A DNA stretch of 64,000 nt, taken from contig NZ_JADEXG010000009.1 in NCBI RefSeq assembly GCF_015207255.1, positions 1-64,000 of the forward strand, read 5' to 3'. The notes under the pieces are model-generated. The model saw nothing but the letters and a program-made list of their open reading frames with translations. It was not told where the DNA came from and searched no databases. Both the position numbers and the translations under genes were made by a program. This DNA is from Vasconcelosia minhoensis LEGE 07310 (GTDB lineage: Bacteria; Cyanobacteriota; Cyanobacteriia; Phormidesmidales; Phormidesmidaceae). Below, piece after piece: positions 46,515 through 54,436 of this stretch (the first letter of the stretch is position 1; each line of letters opens with the position of its first letter).

Positions 46515-46575
46515 ACCGCAGACCGAATAACGGCGGCATAATGAGAGTCCACTAACTTTTTCAACCGCTTAATTC

Positions 46576-48453
46576 TTGCTGCCTCTTCGCTCAACCGCCT
46601 TTCGAGTCCGCAAAATTCTATCTCGGGCCGCTCGGCCTTTCACGACGCTGAGGGATTTGCCCCGGCTGCGGCGGCTGGTTTGGGCGGCGGCTCCCAGGCT
46701 GCTGCTGGTGAGCCTGCTGCTGACGCTGAGCAGTTCGCTGCTGCCGGTGGCGCAGCTCTACATTGGCAAGCTGATCGTGGACCAGGTGGTAGCGCTGGTG
46801 GCGGGGGGGACTGCGATCGCGGCCCTGATCCAGCAGCTCATTCCCCTGGTCAGCCTGGGGTTTGGCCTGATGGTGGGTCAGGCGATTTTGCAGCAGCTGG
46901 ATAGCTATACGACTCAGATACTGGGCGATCGCTTTTTGCTCTATGCCAACACCCAGCTGCTAAACCAGGCCGTCCGGCTCGACCTGGCCCACTACGAATC
47001 GTCAGAATTTCACGATATCCTCAACCGGGCGCAGCAGAGCGGCAGCCAGTATCCGCTCAGGGTGCTGCGGACGTTGACCAGTCTGCTGGGGCAGACGGCT
47101 CGATTTGTCGGCCTGCTGGCCCTGCTGCTGCGCTTTAGCCCGCTGGTGATCCTGCTGCTGTTAATCAGCGCAATACCGACCTTTTGGGTCGGGGTAAGAT
47201 TCTCCGACCGGCGATTCTGGATGACCCGCCGCCAGACGTCCTCGCGCCGCCTAGCCGACTATTTTGGTGAAGTGCTGACCGAGCCCCAATACGTTAAAGA
47301 GGTGCGGCTATTCAATCTGGGTGACCACCTGGCCAAGCAGTATCAGGACATTCGCGAAGCGTTCAATCAGGAGTCGCAGCTGCTGGCCCGGCGACAGGCG
47401 ATCGCGCAGAGCAGCATTGAGCTGGTGGCAGCGGTTGGCTTTTATGGCGCCTATGCGCTGGTGCTGTGGCAGGTGATCCAGGGGGCGGTGACGATTGGCG
47501 ACCTGACGCTCTACGTCGGCTCCTTTCAGCAAGCCCAGTCGGCGGGCGCGGCCATGCTGCTCAGCATTGCCAATATCTATGAGTTCAATCTCTACGTCTC
47601 GCAGTATTTTGAATTTCTCGACCTGACGCCTAAAGTAGTCAGCCCGCCTCGACCCAAGGCATTTCCCACGCCGCTGCGGGAGGGGCTGGTGATGGAAAAC
47701 GTATACTTCACCTATCCCGGCGCTAAAGCCCCGACGCTCAAAAACATCAGCCTCACTGTCGGGCCGCGCGAATGTATTGCCCTGGTGGGCCTCAACGGCT
47801 CGGGCAAAACGACGCTGCTAAAGCTGCTCACCCGGCTTTACGACATCGATCGCGGTCGGATTGCCGTTGATGACATTTCCCTATCGGCCTTTCGGCTGAG
47901 CGACCTGCGGCGCAATATCGGCGTTCTGTTTCAGGACTTTGCCCGCTATGCGCTGAGCGTAGGAGACAATATCGGCTTTGGCAATTTGCCGATGCGCCAG
48001 CAGACTCCCCAGATTCAGCAGGCCGCCGTCGATGCGGGAGCCGACAGCGTGATTGAGGCGTTAGATCAAGGATATCAAACCATTCTGGGAAAAATGTTTT
48101 CTGGCGGGGTAGACCTCTCCGGCGGCCAGTGGCAGAAGGTCGGCCTGGCCCGGGCGTTTATGAGCCAGGCGCAGATTCTGATTCTGGATGAGCCCACGGC
48201 TGCGGTAGACGCGATCGCAGAGCACGACCTGTTCCAGCGCTTCCGCCAGCTCACCCAGGGAAAAATGACTTTCTTGGTCAGTCACCGCTTTTCCACCGTC
48301 CGCATGGCCGACCGGATTGTGGTTCTCGACCAGGGCCAAATTATTGAAATGGGTACCCACGAGCAGCTCATGGCCGAGTCAGGCCGCTATGCCGAAATGT
48401 TCCGCCTTCAGGCCGCGAGCTACACAACAGAATCAAAATCGGGCAAGGTCTAA
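46576..48453 (+). CDS. ABC exporter, fused membrane and ATPase domains
   Basis: About 625 residues. A six-helix transmembrane domain (about 30-340) is followed by the nucleotide-binding domain (about 370-610) with Walker A GLNGSGKTTLLKLL, Q-loop LFQDFARYA, signature VDLSGGQWQKVGLARA, Walker B ILILDEPTAAVD and switch His in LVSHRFSTV. One half-transporter: two copies form a homodimeric exporter of lipid, peptide or drug. No protease domain is fused. The start is TTG 46576 with poor ribosome binding site and no ATG until residue ~122, so the true N-terminus is uncertain. It closes the co-oriented run from 40489. Confidence 0.9.
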   Translation: MLPLRSTAFRVRKILSRAARPFTTLRDLPRLRRLVWAAAPRLLLVSLLLTLSSSLLPVAQLYIGKLIVDQVVALVAGGTAIAALIQQLIPLVSLGFGLMVGQAILQQLDSYTTQILGDRFLLYANTQLLNQAVRLDLAHYESSEFHDILNRAQQSGSQYPLRVLRTLTSLLGQTARFVGLLALLLRFSPLVILLLLISAIPTFWVGVRFSDRRFWMTRRQTSSRRLADYFGEVLTEPQYVKEVRLFNLGDHLAKQYQDIREAFNQESQLLARRQAIAQSSIELVAAVGFYGAYALVLWQVIQGAVTIGDLTLYVGSFQQAQSAGAAMLLSIANIYEFNLYVSQYFEFLDLTPKVVSPPRPKAFPTPLREGLVMENVYFTYPGAKAPTLKNISLTVGPRECIALVGLNGSGKTTLLKLLTRLYDIDRGRIAVDDISLSAFRLSDLRRNIGVLFQDFARYALSVGDNIGFGNLPMRQQTPQIQQAAVDAGADSVIEALDQGYQTILGKMFSGGVDLSGGQWQKVGLARAFMSQAQILILDEPTAAVDAIAEHDLFQRFRQLTQGKMTFLVSHRFSTVRMADRIVVLDQGQIIEMGTHEQLMAESGRYAEMFRLQAASYTTESKSGKV

Positions 48454-48492
48454 ACCCTGCCCGGAGGATTCGAGAACGCGATCTTTGCTGAT

Positions 48493-50943
48493 CTACAGGA
48501 CTGAGCTGCTGCCATTGACAAAGGAGTGGGTCGTCGAGCCTACTGCGGTGAGGTCCTCTAGCGTTTGACCTAAGCTATCAGTCGTAGCCATGCTGTTTGC
48601 TCCGGTTGACCTGGAACCCACTCGAACGAAATCGACGTAGTCGAACCGGGCAAACTCGCCAGCCTGCTGCTGCCCACTGATGGTAAATGCATCGCCTGAC
48701 TGCAGCGCCAGCGTATCGATGGCTCGACTGACTTTGTTCTTTTCACTGACCCAGTTGCTTGGCAGCTTTTGGTCAAATGTCCAGCTTTGAGTCTTGCCAC
48801 CGACCGAGAAGCTGGCCGCCGACTGACCATCGTTCTCATCGTAGTAGCCCACCCGGATTTCATAGAGCCCCTCAGGCCCGTTGAAGATGCCTTTAGCCGT
48901 TCCCTGCTTGGCTTTGCTGTTTTTGAGGGAAATAAACTGATTCCCAGAAGCCCGAGCCGCAGCCACAGACTTAATCTGATAGCCCTGCAGCTGGAGGCTT
49001 TCAGCTTCAACTCTTAAAGAATACGGAGATTCCTGCTCTCCTGCCATCGGCCCTGAACTGTTCCCCGATGGCGGATCAGATTCAGCCGCCCGATTGCTTT
49101 CGACTGGAATGAAGTCTACATAGTCAAACCGAGCATACTCTCTGTCCTGCCGCTGGCCGGACAGCATGAAGGCATCGCCCGACGTTAACGACAGCGTATC
49201 AATCACTTGGACCACTTTATTCTCGGCGCTAACCCAGTTGCTCGGCAGCTTTTGGTCAAATGTCCAGCGCTTAGTCTGACCCCCGATCGAAAAACTCGCA
49301 GCAGAGCGACCATCGTTCTCGTCGTAGTAGCCGACCTGAATCTGGTAGAGCCCAGCCGGGCCTTGGAAAACGCCCTCAGCTGTTCCCTGCTGGGTGCCGC
49401 TGGTCTTTAAGGAGATAAATTGATCGCCAGAAGCCTGAGCAGCGGCGGCAGTGTTGAGCTGATAGCCGTTTAGCTTCAGCTTTTCAGCTTCGATGCGGAT
49501 GGGCGAACGAGGGGTAATGTCAGGTTGAGTCAGGGGTGGAGTAGGGGCCTCGGGCTGCGGTATGGGGGGTGTAGGCGCTGACGGCGAAGGCGTCCCCACA
49601 GGCACATCCTGACCGCCGAGAATAAGGAAATAGCCGTCTTTTCCGCCGCCCGCCTGGCCCTGAATCGGGTTGTCGGTAATCTGGCTGCCTTTGAAGTTGG
49701 TCGTAGTCGCGATCGCGGCTACGCCATCTCTCACGGCAATAACGGTGCCCTTCGCACTCGAAATTGGCGTCCAGGCATAGCGTGTTTTGAGATCGGGGCT
49801 GATAATCGCCAGAAAGCCGTCGTTGGCCACATAGCCGCTCACCTGCTGGCCTTCGATTTTCTGACTATCCCGGTCCTGGATGGAAGCCGACGCGCTACCG
49901 CTGAGATAGATATTACCGTCCTTGTCCGCCGTGATCGCATCGGGGGTGATGCTGTTGCCCTTACCGTCTGAACGGCGAGTGACCAGCCCTTGCCCCTTGA
50001 CCAAACCGCCGGTCTTGAGGTCATACTCGCCGTACCAGGTCATCGCCACTTTGCTGGTATTGTAGGAATTCGTGTACTTGTCGGTGATCACCATCTGCTC
50101 AGTCACTTTTTGAGCCAGGTCAGACGGTTCACGGCTAAAGATGGAATAGCCGATGCCGCCATTCACCCAGTTAGCTGAGTAGAGCTTGCCGTCTTGACCA
50201 AAGGCGATTCGCTCGCCTCGGGTATCGGCCAGAAGATTGACCGCATCGACGGCCTGAGAGCTATAGTCATAGTTGCTCCAGCGAGCCTGACCGTCGTAGG
50301 TCCAAGCCTGGGTAAAGGCGACCTGCAGGTCAACCCGGGCCTGCTTGAAGCCGGTAATCACCACCGCACCGCCGTCCTGGTCGGAGATGGCGACATCCTG
50401 AAAATAGCGGCGACCGCTGTTGCTGCTCCAGTCCTGCAGGGCCGCGCCGCTGCTGCTGTAGAGGGTGACGCGATCGCTTTTCCCAATCGGGAAATCCTGG
50501 AGGACAGCGACTTTTCCCGAGCTAGAAACGGCAATCCGCTCGGCTCTGTCCATGGGCTTGCTCCAGATCACTGTGCTGGCGTCTGGGCTGAGCACGGCAA
50601 TGCCGCTGCCGTAGGCCACTGCGATCTCTCCCGTATTTGGATTCACTTCCAGATCGCGCACCTGACCAGGCAGGCGAGTATTCGATAAAACTTGATTGGT
50701 CTGGCTGTCGTAGCGCATAACGATACCGTCACCGCCGCCGAGCAGGCTATACGGCTTGCCACCAGGGGAGTGATTGGGCGTTTGCCCGCCGATAATCACC
50801 GTTTGGCCATCCAGACTGATATCAACAGCTCTAGCCGAATCGTCTCCGCTGCCTCCTAGATAGCTGGCTGCGGACACGTCTAAGTTGTTGTCTTCAATAC
50901 CGTTTAGGAAACTAGGTTTGGTTGAATTTGAAGAAGGATTCAT
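48493..50943 (-). CDS. beta-propeller-type repeat protein with two carbohydrate-binding-like modules
   Basis: 816 residues. The N-terminal 445 residues repeat propeller-like strands (SYLGGSGDDSARAVDISLDGQTVIIGGQT, IVMRYDSQTNQVLS, ITPDAITADKDGNIYLSGSAS), as in SBBP-type cyanobacterial proteins. A proline-rich linker (about 450-485) precedes two ~130-residue modules (about 480-615 and 640-780) that are 161 residues apart and share YDENDGxSAASFS, TFDQKLPSNWVS and FARFDYVDF; the EAExLxLxGYQ start and overall pattern fit CBM6/35-like sugar-binding modules. There is no N-terminal signal peptide, so secretion by another route or a cytoplasmic role is possible. Start ATG 50943. Function unknown. Confidence 0.7.
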   Translation of the reverse strand: MNPSSNSTKPSFLNGIEDNNLDVSAASYLGGSGDDSARAVDISLDGQTVIIGGQTPNHSPGGKPYSLLGGGDGIVMRYDSQTNQVLSNTRLPGQVRDLEVNPNTGEIAVAYGSGIAVLSPDASTVIWSKPMDRAERIAVSSSGKVAVLQDFPIGKSDRVTLYSSSGAALQDWSSNSGRRYFQDVAISDQDGGAVVITGFKQARVDLQVAFTQAWTYDGQARWSNYDYSSQAVDAVNLLADTRGERIAFGQDGKLYSANWVNGGIGYSIFSREPSDLAQKVTEQMVITDKYTNSYNTSKVAMTWYGEYDLKTGGLVKGQGLVTRRSDGKGNSITPDAITADKDGNIYLSGSASASIQDRDSQKIEGQQVSGYVANDGFLAIISPDLKTRYAWTPISSAKGTVIAVRDGVAAIATTTNFKGSQITDNPIQGQAGGGKDGYFLILGGQDVPVGTPSPSAPTPPIPQPEAPTPPLTQPDITPRSPIRIEAEKLKLNGYQLNTAAAAQASGDQFISLKTSGTQQGTAEGVFQGPAGLYQIQVGYYDENDGRSAASFSIGGQTKRWTFDQKLPSNWVSAENKVVQVIDTLSLTSGDAFMLSGQRQDREYARFDYVDFIPVESNRAAESDPPSGNSSGPMAGEQESPYSLRVEAESLQLQGYQIKSVAAARASGNQFISLKNSKAKQGTAKGIFNGPEGLYEIRVGYYDENDGQSAASFSVGGKTQSWTFDQKLPSNWVSEKNKVSRAIDTLALQSGDAFTISGQQQAGEFARFDYVDFVRVGSRSTGANSMATTDSLGQTLEDLTAVGSTTHSFVNGSSSVL
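48622..49500 (-). repeat. 483-bp period duplication of a coding module
   Basis: Two copies (about 49103-49500 and 48622-49017) align with few changes; for example CAGTTGCTTGGCAGCTTTTG at 48752 and the CTCGG variant 483 bp later. They encode the two carbohydrate-binding-like modules of the protein above. Confidence 0.8.
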
Positions 50944-51438
50944 AACCAGTCAGCCCTTCGTAAAGATTTAATGTTTTTGCCTTCAGCATGGTACCCAGCA
51001 AAATTTAACACCTAACTCTGGCTCAGTACAAAAGAGTCCAAGCAGGTTTATTTGCTCGTAACTCAGACTAGTCAGGAACGCGGATGTTCCCGGGGTCAGG
51101 CTTTTGGGCCAAGCGCCAACGGGACTAGCCCCCATACTCACAGAGTGGGGCAAACGAGTTGAGTAAAAACCTCTGAATTTTAATCGATTAATTGATACCG
51201 ATCCCATGCAGAACTACTGACGTACTGAGACGCGGATCCGTAGATTTGCCGGTAAAAAAAAGGCAAATTTACAAGTCAAAAAAGTGAATGAAGGGCCGAT
51301 TTAGTCTGAAATCAAATATAGGTAAGGACGATATTTTCTGACTGGCAAGCAAAAAAAAAGGCCAAATGGCTGTGACCCGTTTGACCCATTGACTCTAAAT
51401 AAAGCAAAAAGCAGCAGTCTCGAGCGCGATCTCGCCCC
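50944..51438. other. 495-bp gap with no recognised gene
   Basis: No convincing coding frame, RNA or known element. It holds the likely promoter of the 48493-50943 gene and the 3' end of the Rieske gene region. A palindrome TAATCGATTA is at 51181-51190, and a run of nine A at 51352-51360 (T run on the minus strand) may end the Rieske transcript without a strong hairpin. Confidence 0.5.
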
Positions 51439-51921
51439 TCAGCCGACGCTGACCAGCACGGTATTGCCTTCAACTTTGGCCTGATAGGACGGTAGCGGCT
51501 CACCTGCTGGCCCGTTGGCAACCGTACCATCCGGGTTGAACTGGGAGCCGTGGCAGGGACAGGCAAACACCTCACCTTCCCAGGCAACCGTGCAGCCCGC
51601 GTGGGTGCATTTGGAGCTGAGCGCGATAACCGCGTCGGGGTTAGCTGGGTCTCTGACGGCAATCACCTGCTCGCCCTGGAGTGATTCATTCGCCAGGTAG
51701 CCCTGCTGGTCGAGCTCCGCGACGGGGCCAAGTTCTACAAACTCAGCTTCTCCCGGCGCGGCCTGGGCCGTAGTGTCTCCATCTGCGACGGCAGAGGGCT
51801 CGATTGGCTCCGAAGGATCTTCTGGCGCAGCCGGTTCGGGGGTGCAGGCCGCTAGGGCAATGGGCAGAGAGGTCGCGATCGCGCCTAACCCTACCCAGGT
51901 CATAAATTCACGGCGTTTCAT
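51439..51921 (-). CDS. Rieske [2Fe-2S] lipoprotein-like protein (PetC3-like)
   Basis: 160 residues. The N-terminus MKRREFMTWVG... LAAC has a twin-arginine-like RRxFM signal and a lipobox, followed by a Glu/Pro-rich spacer. The Rieske site is complete: CTHAGC near 107 and CPCHGSQF near 124, giving two Cys and two His ligands. This resembles the plasma-membrane PetC3 of Synechocystis more than the thylakoid PetC1, which lacks a lipobox. It may accept or donate electrons in the periplasm. The gene stands alone; no petA or petB is adjacent. Confidence 0.82.
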   Translation of the reverse strand: MKRREFMTWVGLGAIATSLPIALAACTPEPAAPEDPSEPIEPSAVADGDTTAQAAPGEAEFVELGPVAELDQQGYLANESLQGEQVIAVRDPANPDAVIALSSKCTHAGCTVAWEGEVFACPCHGSQFNPDGTVANGPAGEPLPSYQAKVEGNTVLVSVG

Positions 51922-52072
51922 TGATGTTCTCCTCTGTGTATGCCCAGCGAGTTCTCAGGATGCGGGCTTGTCAAAAGCATAGCAATGGAATCATACCAGC
52001 GAAATTATTTCAGCTTCTGGCATCGCGTCAGCCTAGCCCGCTACACTGCCTGTATTAATCCAACACTGGCCA

Positions 52073-53008
52073 ATGTATAGAGGTGAGCGATTGAAATTTT
52101 TGCCGATGCTGTGGCACAGCGGTTTGGTCAGCGCGCTGCTTTTGCTGCCGCTTGCGGCCTGTAGCTACGACCCACCAACCCTAGCTGAGGTTTCGGCCCA
52201 GTCGTCGGCCCAGTCGCAGGCCCAGTCGCAGGCCCAGCTGCAGGCCGAAATCCTGACCCGCTTAGAAACCGCCGATGTGGTCTACCTGGCTGAAACCCAC
52301 GACGACCCGGCGGACCATCAGGCCCAGCTGGAGATCATTCAGTCGCTGGACCAGGCAAGGGAAATCGCGATCGCCCTCGAAATGTTCCAGCGCCCCTTTC
52401 AGCCGACCCTCGATCGCTATCTGGCAGGCGAGCTGACCGAAGCCGAGCTGATTGCTCAAAGCGAATATGAAACCCGCTGGGGCTTTCCCTGGGAGCTCTA
52501 CGCGCCGATCATGCGCTATGCCAAAGCGAATCAAATTCCGCTCATTGCCCTGAATACACCTGCCGAAGTCACCCGCAAGGTGGCCCAAACCGGGCTCGAT
52601 AGCTTAGCTGAAGCCGATCTGCGATATATTCCGCCGTTAGCCGAAATCGATACCAGCGATACCGACTATCAGGACTGGCTGCGACAGTTCTTGGAAGGTC
52701 ACGGCGGCCCCCACGGCGGCCTCAGCTTTGAGAATTTCTTTGCCGCCCAGGTGCTCTGGGATGAAACCATGGCCGAGGGCGTGGCAGACTACGCGGCAGC
52801 TCATCCCGACCAGCAGGTGATCGTCTTAGCCGGAGAAGGTCACATTATTTTTGACTACGGTATTCCCAGCCGGGTCGCCCGACGCTTGGGAGCAGACCTA
52901 ACCCAGTACAGCGTGCTGCTCCACCCGCCCGACGCCACCCTAACCGAAACCGATGACCACATCGCCGACTTCTTCTGGACCAGCGCCCCCCCAGCCAAAC
53001 CCGAATGA
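52073..53008 (+). CDS. ChaN family (DUF399) haem-binding-type lipoprotein
   Basis: 311 residues. The N-terminus has a hydrophobic stretch ending in LPLAACSYD, a lipobox. A short region of SAQSQAQSQAQLQA repeats (52195-52245, 9-12-bp tandem units) follows. The rest is a ChaN-like domain: VVYLAETHDDPADHQAQLEI, IALEMFQRPFQ, and VIVLAGEGHIIFDYGIPSR. ChaN-type proteins bind haem and are proposed for iron uptake or storage at the membrane. Start ATG 52073 with an alternative at codon 12. It is convergent with the racemase gene. Confidence 0.88.
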   Translation: MYRGERLKFLPMLWHSGLVSALLLLPLAACSYDPPTLAEVSAQSSAQSQAQSQAQLQAEILTRLETADVVYLAETHDDPADHQAQLEIIQSLDQAREIAIALEMFQRPFQPTLDRYLAGELTEAELIAQSEYETRWGFPWELYAPIMRYAKANQIPLIALNTPAEVTRKVAQTGLDSLAEADLRYIPPLAEIDTSDTDYQDWLRQFLEGHGGPHGGLSFENFFAAQVLWDETMAEGVADYAAAHPDQQVIVLAGEGHIIFDYGIPSRVARRLGADLTQYSVLLHPPDATLTETDDHIADFFWTSAPPAKPE

Positions 53009-53072
53009 ATCTATTCTTTAACTCACTACCCTATTCCAATGGCCTCGCTGCGCGGGTAGGGAAACCCTGCCC

Positions 53073-53828
53073 CTACTGCCTCAACCACTGCGGCTGCAAA
53101 TGCACCGGATACGCCTTCACCGTCTTCAGCTCCGGTAGCCGATAGGTCATCTGCTTACTGGTCAATTTCTGTAGGCCAATCAAAGACTCTGCCAGCTTTA
53201 CCGCCGCTGCGACCGAGTCGATCACGGGCACACCTAAACGCTTCTCTAGCTGAGAATCCAGCCCGCTCATGCCAGCGCAGCCCAGGCAAATCGCCTCTGC
53301 CCCATCTTCTGCGATCGCGATCTGACTGACGATAGTTAAGGCTTCCAAGGTGGCATCGCGGTGATTCGTGTCGAGTACGGCCAAATCCGTTGTGCGTACC
53401 GAGGCGCAGCGATCGCGAATGCCCGTCTTCTGCACTGTCTTTTCCACCATGTCGCGGACTCGATGGGTAGTGGTGACGACGCTCCATTTCGCCGCCAGCA
53501 TATTGGCAATATACAGACTTGCTTCGGCAATGCCGACGACCGGTCTGGTCGTCATTTCCCGGGCGGCCTCAATTCCCGGATCGCCCCAGCAGGCCAGGAT
53601 AAAGGCATCTGCGTCCTTGTCTAAGGCAATCTGCTCCAGAATGCCAGGAATTGCCAGATACTCGTCATAAAAGCACTCAATCGACTCGGGGCCGCTCTCG
53701 GGCTGGACCGTGACTACTTTGGTCTGCGGCAGCCGCACCGCCTGGGCCGCGGCGTCGATGCCTGCGGTCATCGTTTCATTGGTATTGCCGTTGATAATCT
53801 TGATTCGAAAGCCGCGATCGCACACCAT
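53073..53828 (-). CDS. Asp/Glu/hydantoin racemase family protein
   Basis: 251 residues of the aspartate/glutamate/hydantoin racemase superfamily. The two catalytic Cys are in FILACWGDPG (near 78) and AICLGCAGMSGLD (near 185), and NGNTNETM is near the start. These match hydantoin or allantoin racemases (HyuE) more than Asp racemases. The substrate is unknown; HyuE-type enzymes racemise hydantoins. Start ATG 53828. The gene diverges from the merR gene across a MerR-like operator, and may be under its control. Confidence 0.82.
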   Translation of the reverse strand: MVCDRGFRIKIINGNTNETMTAGIDAAAQAVRLPQTKVVTVQPESGPESIECFYDEYLAIPGILEQIALDKDADAFILACWGDPGIEAAREMTTRPVVGIAEASLYIANMLAAKWSVVTTTHRVRDMVEKTVQKTGIRDRCASVRTTDLAVLDTNHRDATLEALTIVSQIAIAEDGAEAICLGCAGMSGLDSQLEKRLGVPVIDSVAAAVKLAESLIGLQKLTSKQMTYRLPELKTVKAYPVHLQPQWLRQ

Positions 53829-53878
53829 TTCACTCTCTCCACTGCTATTGATTCCGTTTTTCTAGTAAACTGGGGTAT

Positions 53879-53900
53879 ACTCTCCGGCGAACTGGAGGGT
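53879..53900. promoter_or_regulatory. MerR-type dyad operator with 19-nt spacer toward the racemase
   Basis: ACTCTCCGG-CGAA-CTGGAGGGT is an imperfect dyad (7 of 9 pairs). On the minus strand it sits between TTCAAC and TATACC, spaced by 19 nt, the lengthened spacer used by MerR-family activators that twist the promoter. The palindromic GTATAC may also act as the -10 for the plus-strand merR. Confidence 0.65.
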
Positions 53901-53938
53901 TGAACTCTCAGCCCGAGTTTATCGATATCAATCGAATT

Positions 53939-54337
53939 ATGTCTGTTTCTACCCAAACCCTACTTCAGATCGGCGAGGTCAAAGCCCAGAGCGGCGTGCC
54001 GGTCAAAACCATTCGCTACTACGAAGCGCTGGGCCTGATCCAATCTAAAAAACGAACCAGCGGTGGGTTTCGGCTATTTGCGCCCGATACGCTGATCCGG
54101 CTGGCGTTTATTAAGCGATCGCAAACCCTCGGCCTTACGCTTCAGGAAATCAGCGAGATCCTAGCCATTCATGACCAGGGCGAGCTGCCCTGCCCGGAAG
54201 TCCGCCAAACCTTTCAGACTAAAATTGCTCAGATTGACCGCCAAATTGAGCAGCTCACCGGGCTCAAAACCCAGCTCCAGTCATTGATTACCGCCGAGCC
54301 CTCCGCTAATGCCCCGATCTGTCCCATCATCGAATAG
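53939..54337 (+). CDS. MerR family transcriptional regulator
   Basis: 132 residues from ATG 53939. The N-terminal winged HTH reads LLQIGEVKAQSGVPVKTIRYYEALGLIQSKKRTSGGFRLF, a MerR signature, followed by the long dimerisation helix. Cys residues lie in GELPCPEVR (near 77) and the C-terminal tail ICPIIE, positions used for metal binding in CueR/ZntR/CoaR-like members; the effector is not certain. The presumed operator is in the divergent promoter 53879-53900, which serves the racemase gene and perhaps merR itself. Confidence 0.92.
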   Translation: MSVSTQTLLQIGEVKAQSGVPVKTIRYYEALGLIQSKKRTSGGFRLFAPDTLIRLAFIKRSQTLGLTLQEISEILAIHDQGELPCPEVRQTFQTKIAQIDRQIEQLTGLKTQLQSLITAEPSANAPICPIIE

Positions 54338-54436
54338 CCGTTCACCTATGCATTGCCAACGTTTCTCTCGATAGATGTGAGCCAATCGGTAAATAGGCTA
54401 TATCAGATTAGCCTGACCCATTCTAGAACCTCGTCA

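Noticed and set aside
51352-51365. Terminator after the Rieske gene
   Set aside because: There is a T run on the minus strand but only a 4-bp stem next to it, so it is not listed as a confident terminator.
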